This document shows, piece by piece, positions 36,216 through 44,607 of a DNA stretch of 64,000 bases. The DNA comes from Brevibacillus panacihumi W25. GTDB lineage: Bacteria > Bacillota > Bacilli > Brevibacillales > Brevibacillaceae. Both the position numbers and the translations under genes were made by a program. The notes under the pieces are model-generated. The model was not told the origin of the DNA. It searched no databases and saw only the letters and a list, made by a program, of their open reading frames with translations. The stretch spans positions 372,001-436,000 of the forward strand of contig NZ_KI629782.1 in the NCBI RefSeq assembly GCF_000503775.1. Direction: 5' to 3'. How positions within the stretch are numbered: the stretch's first letter is position 1; every line of letters starts with the position of its first letter.

Positions 36216-36240
36216 AACAGGGAAAGCCCCTTTTTCAGGC
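36216..36240 (-). terminator. Terminator after ypeB
   Basis: GGGAAGCC with GGCTTTCCC (one extra T), loop of about 8, then TGTTTTCC. Moderate T tract. Confidence 0.6.
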
Positions 36241-36253
36241 TTCCCCCAAAGTT

Positions 36254-37630
36254 TTATCGAGTAGCATGCGGTTGATTGCCCCCGCCCGTGACCATTTTGA
36301 CTACTTCTTCCTCGTCCCCTGTTTCAGCATTGATGTAAATCAAGTAGGTATTGCCTTCGAAGTTGCCGGTAATCTCCCAGGCAAGAACCTCATTGCCATC
36401 GTTCTTGCCTTCGATCAAGGCAAGTCTTTGTCCTGTTACTTTCACAGAAGGATTGACGTTCGTTCTCGCTTGTTCCTTGCTGATTTTCGGCTTTGGAATC
36501 GTCCGTTTTTTGTTGTTGAACAGGTATTCAGTCGAATTGAAAGCATGTACGTTCCCAGTGTCCAGCGCCACTTCGACGACTACGGAATCAGGATAGATGC
36601 GGACACCGTCTTGCACGGGAACGAATGTAAAGACAGCAGAGCCTTGATAGTTGTCCACTTCCGAAACTTCCATATCCCCGTAGCCATGGGCCCGAAGAAA
36701 TTTCTGGCCGCTTTTGCGAGCTTGCTCCATGGAAATTTTCTCTTTCCCGATCTGTCTTTCATCCATCAGCCAAACGACCTTGCCGCTACGCTTTGTCACA
36801 TCCATGTTGATCGAGCTTCGCTCATTGGGGGTATGAATACGAACGCTATACGCGGAGTATTCCTCACCTTTTCCGTTTTCGTCTACATCGACACGGACCC
36901 CTTTGCCCTCCTGCTTACCGACGAAATCCAGAGCGATCTTTTTTGCTTCTTCCTTACTGATCTTTTTGCCGTCAATGCCCTTGATTCGCATTTGTTTTTT
37001 CTTGTCGAGACTCTGAATGCCAGCTCCCCAATCCAGTTCCGGATACTCCTGGACTTTTTTCTCGATCGTTTTGAAGCCATCGATAATGGTATTGTCCGAT
37101 TTTTTGTCATCCGAGGCGAGCGCCGTCTCCACATCCATCCAACGCAATTGCTTGTCAATCACATTTCCCTGCACTTTGCGAAGCTGGTCTTGTATGTCAG
37201 CCGCATGCTTGTGCAGGTTTTTCAAGGTCCCGTATTCCTGTTGGGTCAGTGGCTCTTTATTCAGATCACGAACCGCCACCCGATGGGAAAAATCAGCTAC
37301 GCGCGACAGCATTTCCTCTGTTTTATTAAACGGCATCAACGTCAGGGGCAGTTGCCCTACATCCGACTGAGCAGCGTAAGCCAGTCTCCAGACGTTCGTC
37401 AAAGTCGGGGTCATTTGCTTTCGAGAGTTGACTACCAATGCTTTTCCCAACTCGTCATGCAGCTGATCGACGTGGTAGGTCAAATCGTGGAAGGCTCGCT
37501 GATACGAATTCTCCGCTTTGATCAAGATTGAATTTTTCTCGTTGTGTTCCTGATAGCCCCACATCCCCGCTCCGACCAACGCTACGATCGCGACGGGAAA
37601 AAGAACGCGTGACACTGCTCCGTATACCAT
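36254..37630 (-). CDS. ypeB: Germination protein YpeB
   Basis: 458 aa, needed for assembly of the cortex hydrolase SleB into the spore inner membrane. N-terminal anchor VLFPVAIVALVGAGMWGY at residues 9-26, helical stalk to about 200, then PepSY repeats (EEAKKIALDFVGKQEG, EQARKSGQKFLRAHGY, EQARTNVNPSVKVTG). Downstream of sleB in the same transcript, as in bacilli. Confidence 0.95.
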   Translation of the reverse strand: MVYGAVSRVLFPVAIVALVGAGMWGYQEHNEKNSILIKAENSYQRAFHDLTYHVDQLHDELGKALVVNSRKQMTPTLTNVWRLAYAAQSDVGQLPLTLMPFNKTEEMLSRVADFSHRVAVRDLNKEPLTQQEYGTLKNLHKHAADIQDQLRKVQGNVIDKQLRWMDVETALASDDKKSDNTIIDGFKTIEKKVQEYPELDWGAGIQSLDKKKQMRIKGIDGKKISKEEAKKIALDFVGKQEGKGVRVDVDENGKGEEYSAYSVRIHTPNERSSINMDVTKRSGKVVWLMDERQIGKEKISMEQARKSGQKFLRAHGYGDMEVSEVDNYQGSAVFTFVPVQDGVRIYPDSVVVEVALDTGNVHAFNSTEYLFNNKKRTIPKPKISKEQARTNVNPSVKVTGQRLALIEGKNDGNEVLAWEITGNFEGNTYLIYINAETGDEEEVVKMVTGGGNQPHATR

Positions 37631-37663
37631 CCCTTGCCACTCCTCCTCTTCATATACTGGTGA

Positions 37664-38167
37664 TTAACGACAGAAAATGTGTTTGCCGATTTTCTTGGCT
37701 TGCGGTCGACTCCAGATCCACTTTGAAGTCGCCGTCGCGGGGTTGAAATAATACGTGCATCCACCGGTCGGGTCCCAGCCCTTGAGTGCGCTGCGTACCG
37801 CTTTGCTCGCGCTCTCGTTGGGCTCAAGCCAGATCTGTCCATCCGCGACGGCAGTAAACGCTCTCGGCTCAAAAATGACGGCAGATGGCGTATTGGGAAA
37901 TGACGAGCTTTTGACTCGATTCAAGATGACTGCCGCCACCGCTACCTGTCCCTCGAAGGGCTCTCCTCTTGACTCCCCGTACACGGCATTGGCCATTAGC
38001 CGCAGGTCGTTATCCGAGACTTGAGAGGTGTGGAATTTCGCTTGATTAGGTTTGTTCTTTGCCGCGTTGTTCACGACTTGATTTTCTATGGACGACAGAA
38101 GGGTTAATCCGGACAGCACAGCTACGGCTACGACCAATGAAATACCAACGAACCAGATTTTTCGCAT
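37664..38167 (-). CDS. sleB: Spore cortex hydrolase SleB, short form
   Basis: 167 aa with N-terminal hydrophobic anchor (residues 4-25) and the Hydrolase_2 domain: LMANAVYGESRGEPFEGQVAVAA with the catalytic Glu near 66, then VILNRVKSSSFPNT and the CTYYFNPATATSKW segment. It is a lytic transglycosylase for the muramic-lactam cortex. B. subtilis SleB is about 305 aa with an N-terminal peptidoglycan-binding domain; that domain is absent here. Confidence 0.92.
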   Translation of the reverse strand: MRKIWFVGISLVVAVAVLSGLTLLSSIENQVVNNAAKNKPNQAKFHTSQVSDNDLRLMANAVYGESRGEPFEGQVAVAAVILNRVKSSSFPNTPSAVIFEPRAFTAVADGQIWLEPNESASKAVRSALKGWDPTGGCTYYFNPATATSKWIWSRPQAKKIGKHIFCR

Positions 38168-38203
38168 GGTAGCCCCTCCTTGGCACGTATTGAAATCTTT
38201 GCA

Positions 38204-38234
38204 TAGTGTTAGTGGAGGATGGCGGGTTTATGCA
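38204..38234 (-). promoter_or_regulatory. SigG-type promoter of sleB-ypeB
   Basis: -35 TGCATA (38234-38229) matches the SigG TGMATA consensus; after 18 nt, AACACTA (38210-38204) matches 5 of 7 bases of CATACTA. The start would fall about 40 nt before the sleB ATG. sleB is SigG-dependent in B. subtilis. Confidence 0.65.
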
Positions 38235-38280
38235 TGAGATCTGGCAACGACATTTACAGCCATTCAGACGCCAAAAAAGG

Positions 38281-38312
38281 AAAAAGCCCGTGCATACGGA
38301 TGCACCGGACTT
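38281..38312 (-). terminator. Terminator after the zinc-ribbon gene
   Basis: GTCCGGTGCAT with ATGCACGGGC (one bulge), 4-nt loop, then TTTTTCC on the minus strand. Confidence 0.75.
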
Positions 38313-38330
38313 TTGTGTCTGCCTTGCCTA

Positions 38331-38501
38331 TTATTCATAACATTCCTGGATGAAAAATTGCTGCTCATTGTCATTGTCACACAGGCATTGCTTGAATCCT
38401 GTCTCCACCTGTCCCCCAGGCTCTCGTCGACCTCGCAGCGTAAATGTTTCTCCGCAGACATTGCAGCGAATCAGCACTTTGGCTCGTTGAGTTTTTAGCA
38501 C
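38331..38501 (-). CDS. Zinc-ribbon miniprotein, 56 aa
   Basis: Begins VLKTQRAKVLIRCNVCGETF from a GTG with GGAGGAG 7 nt upstream. CNVC at residues 13-16 and CLC at 40-42 plus a Cys near the end look like a metal-binding ribbon. It follows prsW after 20 nt on the same strand and is closed by a terminator. No recognised family. Confidence 0.7.
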   Translation of the reverse strand: MLKTQRAKVLIRCNVCGETFTLRGRREPGGQVETGFKQCLCDNDNEQQFFIQECYE

Positions 38502-38521
38502 GACTTGTCTCCTCCTCCCGT

Positions 38522-39196
38522 TTATTGTGGACGGGAAAAGAGATTTTTAGAACCATGTTCATGCGCCCGCTGCACCTTTTTCATACCCTGCCACCACAAG
38601 AAAATCATAAAGGGAATGATGGCGAGCAGCCAATTTTGAATGGCTAAAAAAATAGCGTTATAAATCGCATGCAAACAAATAGGAAGCATCAGGGAAATCC
38701 AAAGAAAGAAGCGTTGGGATTGTGTGGACTGAGTAAACTTTGCCTTACCCAGATAATAACCCATCCACACTGCAAATAAAGCGTGGCTGGAAACCGGCAG
38801 CAGAGCGCGCCAAAAAGCGACGTTTGTCCCATTGATGATCAGATAAAACAGGTTCTCCAATGTAGCGAAGCCCAAAGAAACCGCAACCGCATAGACGATT
38901 CCATCATAAGGCTCATCAAATTCCACATGCTTGTAAGCTGTAAAAAAGATTACCATCCATTTGAAAAATTCTTCCACAACAGCCGACTGAAAGACTTCAG
39001 CAACAATTGTATCCCGCCAGTACCACTCATTTTGCATGATGTATTGCAGCACCATGATGGGAATCACAAGCAACATCCCAAAAATGAAGGAGCGAATCAC
39101 CATCGATATCGGTTCCGGTTCAAAACTGTCACGCAGGTAAAAATAACTCATGATGGCAATACCGGGGGCTATAGCAGCTCCGATCAAAGCGATCAT
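38522..39196 (-). CDS. prsW: PrsW-family intramembrane protease
   Basis: 224 aa, about seven helices. VVEEFFKWMVIF near residues 73-84 is the EExxK motif; LGFATLENLFYL near 107 and HALFAVWMGYYLG near 138 plus HAIYNAIF near 181 are the other conserved motifs. In B. subtilis PrsW cleaves anti-sigma-W RsiW. SD AAAGGAG 10 nt upstream. Confidence 0.93.
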   Translation of the reverse strand: MIALIGAAIAPGIAIMSYFYLRDSFEPEPISMVIRSFIFGMLLVIPIMVLQYIMQNEWYWRDTIVAEVFQSAVVEEFFKWMVIFFTAYKHVEFDEPYDGIVYAVAVSLGFATLENLFYLIINGTNVAFWRALLPVSSHALFAVWMGYYLGKAKFTQSTQSQRFFLWISLMLPICLHAIYNAIFLAIQNWLLAIIPFMIFLWWQGMKKVQRAHEHGSKNLFSRPQ

Positions 39197-39280
39197 CCGT
39201 GTATTACTCCTTTACACAAGGCTGTTATTCATCGTACCATGAATACTGATTCATGAAAACCCGGTACAGGAGAAGAGATC

Positions 39281-40261
39281 ATGTCCAAAAACGTACTCGT
39301 GTTAAATACTGGCGGCACGATAGCCATGTCTGTAGATGATTCGGAGGGCGTAAAACCGCTTGACGATCAAGCTGTCAACAAGATTCTTCCGTTCTTATCG
39401 CGCTATGCCGACGTGACCATGAAAAACGTCCTCAATCTGCCCAGCCCGCATATTACCCCCTCTTTGATGAATTTTCTCCGTCTGGAAATCGAAGCTGAAC
39501 TGGCAAAAGGAAACTTCGACGGCGTGGTGATCACCCATGGTACCGATACCCTCGAGGAGACAGCCTATTTTCTTGATCTCACCTTATCTCATACTGTGCC
39601 GATCGTGGTTACGGGAGCGATGCGCAGCAGCAATGAGCTAGGGGCAGACGGTCCCGTCAATCTCATCTCGTCTGTGCGTACAGCCGTCGATCCAGAAAGT
39701 GCAGACAAGGGCGTACTGGTCGTTTTCAATGACGAGATCCACGCTGCCTGTCACGTCACCAAGACGCACACGAGCAATATCGCTACCTTCCAATCTCCAC
39801 AGTACGGTCCAATCGGAACGATTTTAAAAAAGCATGTTCAATATCACCATGCTCCATTGATCCGGGAACATTACACGATTTCCCATGCGGATGCGAATGT
39901 ACCTCTGATCAAATCTGTCGCTGGCATGGACCCGAGCTGGTTACGCTTTTTGCTGGAGGAAACGATCGATGGGCTGGTCGTAGAAGCTTTCGGCTTGGGC
40001 AATCTGCCTCCCGCTATTATTCCGACACTCCAGCAGGTACTGGACAGAGGGATTCCAATCGTCCTCGTCTCCCGCTGCTACAATGGACAAGTGCAGGATG
40101 TCTACGACTACGAAGGCGGTGGTCGCCAATTGAAGGAAATGGGTATTGTGTTCTCCAACGGACTCAATGGCCAAAAAGCCAGAATAAAACTGATTGTTGC
40201 CCTGCAACAAACCCGTGACGCCAAGACTTTGCAAAAATGGTTCGATCAATCGATGATGTAG
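39281..40261 (+). CDS. ansA: L-asparaginase, type I
   Basis: 326 aa, asparagine to aspartate and ammonia. VLNTGGTIAMSVD near residues 8-20 has the catalytic Thr, and THGTDTLEETAYFLDL near 88-103 has the second catalytic Thr, Asp and substrate-binding residues. AGGAG 9 nt before the ATG. No signal peptide, so cytosolic. Plus strand, alone. Confidence 0.94.
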   Translation: MSKNVLVLNTGGTIAMSVDDSEGVKPLDDQAVNKILPFLSRYADVTMKNVLNLPSPHITPSLMNFLRLEIEAELAKGNFDGVVITHGTDTLEETAYFLDLTLSHTVPIVVTGAMRSSNELGADGPVNLISSVRTAVDPESADKGVLVVFNDEIHAACHVTKTHTSNIATFQSPQYGPIGTILKKHVQYHHAPLIREHYTISHADANVPLIKSVAGMDPSWLRFLLEETIDGLVVEAFGLGNLPPAIIPTLQQVLDRGIPIVLVSRCYNGQVQDVYDYEGGGRQLKEMGIVFSNGLNGQKARIKLIVALQQTRDAKTLQKWFDQSMM

Positions 40262-40336
40262 GTAAGAATCCCCAGCCATCGTTCTGGGGTTCAACTCAGT
40301 GGTAAAATGATGCAATGAAATCTGGGGGGAGTTTTC

Positions 40337-40399
40337 ATGAAAAGGGTAGCTGGTTTCTTCATATACGGGTTGAAACAGGGAGACGAGAGCTCCCAGTGA
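40337..40399 (+). CDS. Possible 20-aa leader peptide
   Basis: ATG preceded by GGGGGGAG at ideal spacing; encodes MKRVAGFFIYGLKQGDESSQ. Its TGA overlaps the GTG start of the DUF817 gene as GTGA. It may couple translation, or the split may reflect a one-base frameshift at the gene's true N-terminus. Confidence 0.45.
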   Translation: MKRVAGFFIYGLKQGDESSQ

Positions 40400-41190
40400 T
40401 CCGTTTTGTTCGCCTCCTCCTTCATTTTGGCTACCAGGAGGCTATGTCGTGTCTCTTTCCAGTCTTTATTTTCGCTTCGCTTGCGGTGTCCAAATACATC
40501 ACCATTCCCGGTCTGGCCCGCTATGACCTGCTTTTGGTCCTCTGCCTGCTGTTTCAAATTTTCATGGTAAAAAGCGGCCTGGAGACGCGGGATGAACTGA
40601 AGGTCATCACGGTCTTTCACTTGATCGGACTGGCACTGGAGCTATTCAAAGTCCATATGGGCTCGTGGTCGTACCCGGAGGATGGGCTAAGCAAAATTTT
40701 TGGGGTGCCGCTCTACAGCGGATTCATGTACGCCAGTGTTGCCAGTTATCTCTGCCAGGCTTGGCGGCGACTCGACGTCGGCTTGACCGGCTGGCCAAAA
40801 CCGGTGTTTGCCGTAACGCTCGGCAGCGCGATCTACCTCAATTTTTTTACTCACCACTTTCTGATTGATGTGCGCTGGGTACTGATGGCTGCGATCTTTC
40901 TCGTGTTCTGGAACACGCGGGTTACCTTTCGCGTCACCCATGAACGCTTTTTCATGCCGCTTCCTCTCGCCTACTTTTTGATCGGATTTTTTATCTGGAT
41001 CGCGGAAAATATCGCCACTTTTTTCGGTGCGTGGTATTACCCAAATCAAAAATCGGGTTGGGAGCTGGTTCATCTCAGCAAAATCAACTCTTGGTTTTTA
41101 CTGGTAATTGTCAGCTTCATCATTGTTGCGGAGTTGAAGCATGTAAAGGCAAGAAAGTCCAATCCATTTGACCACAGTAAGATGCTGTAG
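40396..41190 (+). CDS. DUF817 membrane protein
   Basis: 264 aa from the GTG, with seven or eight hydrophobic helices. HFGYQEAMSCLFPVFIFA near residues 10-27, then GLARYDLLLVLCLLFQ and GSWSYPEDGLSKIFGVPLYSGF are the DUF817 hallmarks. The same frame is open to an ATG at 40315 but that has no SD and adds unlikely sequence. Family found in bacilli (YoaT-like), function unknown. Confidence 0.75.
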   Translation: MIRFVRLLLHFGYQEAMSCLFPVFIFASLAVSKYITIPGLARYDLLLVLCLLFQIFMVKSGLETRDELKVITVFHLIGLALELFKVHMGSWSYPEDGLSKIFGVPLYSGFMYASVASYLCQAWRRLDVGLTGWPKPVFAVTLGSAIYLNFFTHHFLIDVRWVLMAAIFLVFWNTRVTFRVTHERFFMPLPLAYFLIGFFIWIAENIATFFGAWYYPNQKSGWELVHLSKINSWFLLVIVSFIIVAELKHVKARKSNPFDHSKML

Positions 41191-41238
41191 ACTTATCCAG
41201 CAAGCCATTTGGATGACAGCCTTGACGCCGAACATAAA

Positions 41239-41293
41239 AAAGATAGCTTTTCACTTAGCCAAAATGGGCTAATGAGAAAAGCTATCTATATTT
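41239..41293. terminator. Bidirectional terminator of DUF817 and gudB
   Basis: Long hairpin: GATAGCTTTTC pairs with GAAAAGCTATC, inside which TTAGCC pairs with GGCTAA. T tracts flank it on both strands. The genes converge here. Confidence 0.85.
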
Positions 41294-41312
41294 TTATCCT
41301 ACGTACAAACGC

Positions 41313-42602
41313 TTAGACCCAACCGCGGAAACGGGATGCTTCCGCCATTTTGCGCACACCAGCCATGTAAGCGGCGAGACGCATGTCTACTCGTCTTGTT
41401 TGAGACAGGGAGTAGATGTTTTCAAACGAGCGGACCATTACTTTTTCCAGTTTTTCTTCTACTTCTTCTTCAGACCAATAGTAACCTTGGTTGTTCTGTA
41501 CCCATTCAAAGTAGGATACGGTGACGCCACCTGCGCTGGCCAAAACATCCGGAACGAGGAGAATGCCGCGTTCGGTCAAAATTTTGGTCGCTTCCAGCGT
41601 GGTCGGTCCATTGGCTGCCTCGACAACGATCTTTGCTTTGATGTCGTGCGCGTTGGCACCTGTGATCTGATTTTCGATCGCTGCAGGAACGAGAATATCG
41701 CAGTCGAGCTCCAGCAGCTCTTTGTTGGTAATGGTGTTAGTAAACAGCTTGGTCACCGTACCGAAAGAATCGCGGCGATCCAGCAGATAGTCGATATCTA
41801 AACCGTTTGGATCGTACAATGCACCATACGCATCGGAAATCCCCACTACCTTGGCACCTGCATCATGCATGAATTTCGAAAGGTAGCTGCCGGCATTCCC
41901 GAAGCCTTGAACAACAATACGCGCACCTTTGAGGTCGATGCCGCGTCGTTTGGCTGCTTCGCGGATACAAATGGTTACCCCTTTGGCTGTAGCCGTTTCA
42001 CGACCATGCGAGCCTCCCAGGGAGATTGGCTTGCCAGTGATAAATCCAGGGGAATCAAATTCGCGAATTGCACTGTATTCATCCATCATCCAGGCCATGA
42101 TCTGCGAGTTCGTAAACACGTCTGGTGCCGGAATATCTTTTGTAGGCCCAACAAGCTGACTGATTGCACGGACGTAGCCACGGCTCAATCGCTCCAGCTC
42201 ACGGAAGGACATCTCGCGAGGATCGCAGATAATTCCGCCCTTACCACCGCCGTATGGCAAGTCTACAATACCAGCCTTCAAGCTCATCCAGATAGAAAGC
42301 GCTTTCACTTCGTCCTCTGTCACTGCCGGGTGGAAACGAATGCCTCCCTTGGTCGGACCAACTGCATCGTTATGCTGCGCACGATAGCCCGTAAAAACTT
42401 TGACTTCGCCATTGTCCATGCGAACCGGAATGCGTACAGTCAAAACGCGTAGCGGCTCCTTCAAGAGTTCGAACATCGAATCTTGGTAACCTAGTTTCTC
42501 CAGTGCTTCCTTGATCACCGTTTGGGTTGATTTGAGCAAATCCATGCTTTCTTGCTCTTTTTTCCCTTGGGTGCTTTCGGTTACCACTTCTTGATTACCC
42601 AT
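41313..42602 (-). CDS. gudB: Glutamate dehydrogenase, NAD type
   Basis: 429 aa, reversible glutamate to 2-oxoglutarate and ammonia. VDLPYGGGKGGI near residue 116-127 holds the catalytic Lys, and PAPDVFTN follows; the Rossmann VVQGFGNAGSYLSKF is near 218-232. In B. subtilis 168 gudB is cryptic through a 9-bp duplication that doubles VKA; here the segment reads EDEVKALSIW with one copy, so the enzyme should be active. GAGGTGG precedes the ATG. Confidence 0.95.
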   Translation of the reverse strand: MGNQEVVTESTQGKKEQESMDLLKSTQTVIKEALEKLGYQDSMFELLKEPLRVLTVRIPVRMDNGEVKVFTGYRAQHNDAVGPTKGGIRFHPAVTEDEVKALSIWMSLKAGIVDLPYGGGKGGIICDPREMSFRELERLSRGYVRAISQLVGPTKDIPAPDVFTNSQIMAWMMDEYSAIREFDSPGFITGKPISLGGSHGRETATAKGVTICIREAAKRRGIDLKGARIVVQGFGNAGSYLSKFMHDAGAKVVGISDAYGALYDPNGLDIDYLLDRRDSFGTVTKLFTNTITNKELLELDCDILVPAAIENQITGANAHDIKAKIVVEAANGPTTLEATKILTERGILLVPDVLASAGGVTVSYFEWVQNNQGYYWSEEEVEEKLEKVMVRSFENIYSLSQTRRVDMRLAAYMAGVRKMAEASRFRGWV

Positions 42603-42643
42603 TACTTACCACCTCAGAAATGTTGTCGGTAAATCCATCGTTA

Positions 42644-42672
42644 AGTATACACGCTTGTTTCACGTATGAGAA
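42644..42672 (-). promoter_or_regulatory. Candidate promoter of gudB
   Basis: -35 TTCTCA (42672-42667), 17-nt spacer, -10 TATACT (42649-42644). Confidence 0.5.
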
Positions 42673-42821
42673 GATAAAAAAATTCCATTCCGCTGTTTTT
42701 TATTCGGGCAAAACATATTTCCGATAATACTATCCTTCCCCCCACCTATTTGTTTCATGACCAACAATCGCAATCTGTGTCATAATGAAACGAGATACGC
42801 AAGAAATTCGAGGAGGTTTTT

Positions 42822-43583
42822 ATGAAAAAAGAGCGAAGCATTCTATTTTTATTTGCTCATCCCGACGATGAGACTTTTACCTCCGGGATTGCCATCTCCA
42901 AATACGCGGCAGAAACCAAAACGCAGCTCTACTTGATTTCCGCAACCAAGGGGCAAGCCGGCAAAGCTGGCGATCCTCCCCTTTGCAAGCCTTCCGAGTT
43001 ACCCGCCTATCGCGAGCAGGAGCTGCTGCGAGCCGCAAATGTCCTAGGCTTGAGCCGAGTAGAGACATGGGAGTACGAGGACAAACACCTTAGCGATGTT
43101 CCGATGGCGGAGCTCGTTGCCAGCATACACGAAGCAATCGCACGGTACCAGCCGGATGTCGTCGTCACTTTTGCTCCACACGGCATTTCCGGTCATCCTG
43201 ATCACCAGGCGATCAGCGCTGCAGCCACGCAAGCAGTCCAAACACTCCCCGCGGGAAGCAGCGTGCGCAAGCTCTACTACGCCACTCGTGCGACAGATAC
43301 AGTCCCCACCGGAGGCAAGCCGATTTTCTCGGATCCATATGAAACGATTACGACCGTCATTCAAGGCCCCACATATGTCAAACAGGTGGCTGCGGCATTG
43401 GCCGAGCACAAAACCCAGCATCTCTCGGTCGAAAGGGTTTTTCCAGGTGCGATCAGCGGAGACACAACCCATGTACCGCCCCAGAACCACTACATCCTGG
43501 CATGGAGCAATCTGCCTGGCTACGCCGCAAATCCGCAAGACAAAGAGGCTGATTTCTTCGCCGGATTTCCACTCCATGAGTAG
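42822..43583 (+). CDS. PIG-L family N-acetylglucosaminyl deacetylase
   Basis: 253 aa; zinc-binding AHPDDE at 12-17 and SGHPDHQAIS near 124-133 with the catalytic Asp. The family includes BshB2 of bacillithiol synthesis and other LmbE-like deacetylases; the exact substrate is not decided by sequence. SD GGAGG 5 nt upstream; a plus-strand terminator follows. Confidence 0.88.
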   Translation: MKKERSILFLFAHPDDETFTSGIAISKYAAETKTQLYLISATKGQAGKAGDPPLCKPSELPAYREQELLRAANVLGLSRVETWEYEDKHLSDVPMAELVASIHEAIARYQPDVVVTFAPHGISGHPDHQAISAAATQAVQTLPAGSSVRKLYYATRATDTVPTGGKPIFSDPYETITTVIQGPTYVKQVAAALAEHKTQHLSVERVFPGAISGDTTHVPPQNHYILAWSNLPGYAANPQDKEADFFAGFPLHE

Positions 43584-43596
43584 TCTACGGACAGCA

Positions 43597-43632
43597 ACAG
43601 CACCTAGCTCGTGAACTAGGTGCTGTTTTTAT
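43597..43632 (+). terminator. Intrinsic terminator after the PIG-L gene
   Basis: CAGCACCTAG, 8-nt loop, CTAGGTGCTG, then TTTTT. May also serve the convergent MecA-like gene. Confidence 0.9.
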
Positions 43633-43650
43633 CCGGATCTATTTGTTCCA

Positions 43651-44253
43651 TTAGGTAAAGTGCCTGCATATTTCTTTGACTGCATCGTCAGCCACGACCA
43701 CTTTCCCGTATTCTTCCAACACATAAACCGTAGTTGGCGTCGCTTCTCCGTACTCAGAAAGGATCGCAATCAATTTGTGATATCGCTCCTGATCCAAGTC
43801 CACTTCCTCCAGCACAAGATGATATTTCCCCTTGTAGAAGTAGGCTGTTCCTCCATTGGTCAAAAGAGCGTTTATTCGATGAGAGGCTTCAACAAGATGC
43901 TCAAAGTCGCGGAAGGCGTAGATGATGAGGTCGCTTTCCTCCAGCGTAACCTCCAGTTCATACACTTCTTCATCCTCGTATTCTTCCTCTTCTTTTCCAT
44001 CTTTGGAGCCTGTTTTTCCTCTAGTTACGATTACGACCATCCCCTGAGCTGGCAAGGCAAACACTTCAACGGCGACAGGTCCGGAAACTTCAAAGCCAAG
44101 TTCGTGATAAGCCTGCTCCATCATGTCGTTGAACAGTTCATGTACTTTTGGAATGTCACGCCACATGTCTTCTTTCTCTATTCCGCGCTCTGACAGATCG
44201 TCAAATGTTAAAAAGATGCGTATCTTATCTTGACCAAGGCGTTCAACACGCAT
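43651..44253 (-). CDS. MecA-family adaptor (YpbH-like)
   Basis: 200 aa. N-terminal MRVERLGQDKIRIFLTFDDL binds substrates in MecA; the acidic linker is near 97-110 (EEEEYEDEEVYE); the C-terminal domain (near 115-200) binds ClpC, including LVLEEVDLDQERYHKLIAIL. Adaptors of this type feed proteins to ClpCP. The start at 44253 was taken since GAGGAGG lies 7 nt upstream; longer frame rejected. Position next to gudB matches ypbH (mecB). Confidence 0.85.
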   Translation of the reverse strand: MRVERLGQDKIRIFLTFDDLSERGIEKEDMWRDIPKVHELFNDMMEQAYHELGFEVSGPVAVEVFALPAQGMVVIVTRGKTGSKDGKEEEEYEDEEVYELEVTLEESDLIIYAFRDFEHLVEASHRINALLTNGGTAYFYKGKYHLVLEEVDLDQERYHKLIAILSEYGEATPTTVYVLEEYGKVVVADDAVKEICRHFT

Positions 44254-44607
44254 GACTGTCCCTCCTCGCCATCCAGTCGTACTACAAAATATGATGGTAA
44301 GCCTGTAAGAGTTCTCCGCATTTTCCGAGGTGTACCCGAGGCATGTATCCATTTTTAAAACGGATGGTGCCTTTTGAGTTCAGATTATAGCGTTATGCAG
44401 TCCGCTGTTCAGAAAATTGGGAGGTAGTCCTATCATATCACATTTGGTAGCCGGAAAATAGTGAAGCGACACCTTGCGTGCCAGTTCGCGGTCTTTCGCC
44501 CTGTATGTCGATTTCATGAAGGAGTTACTGCAAGAATGTTAGTTCCTGTCAAAACCTGCGCTTTCCCAGGAAACATTCATTTCCTGTCCTCGTTCTTCTC
44601 CTGATGA
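44254..44607. other. 354-nt gene-free region upstream of the mecA-like gene
   Basis: A perfect TATAAT -10 (minus, 44389-44384) has only a weak -35. A 9-bp palindrome ATCCGTTTT-A-AAAATGGAT (44347-44365, one mismatch) lies just after the predicted start. Direct CCTCGG repeats lie at 44325-44341. No ORF with SD is seen. Confidence 0.45.
44347..44365 (-). promoter_or_regulatory. Operator-like palindrome before the mecA-like gene
   Basis: 19-bp inverted repeat with one G-T mismatch, about +13 to +31 from the TATAAT-predicted start. May bind a repressor; not matched to a known operator. Confidence 0.35.

Noticed and set aside
36155-37531. 458-codon plus-strand ORF opposite ypeB
   Set aside because: It mirrors ypeB, has no SD and a biased composition; an antisense shadow.
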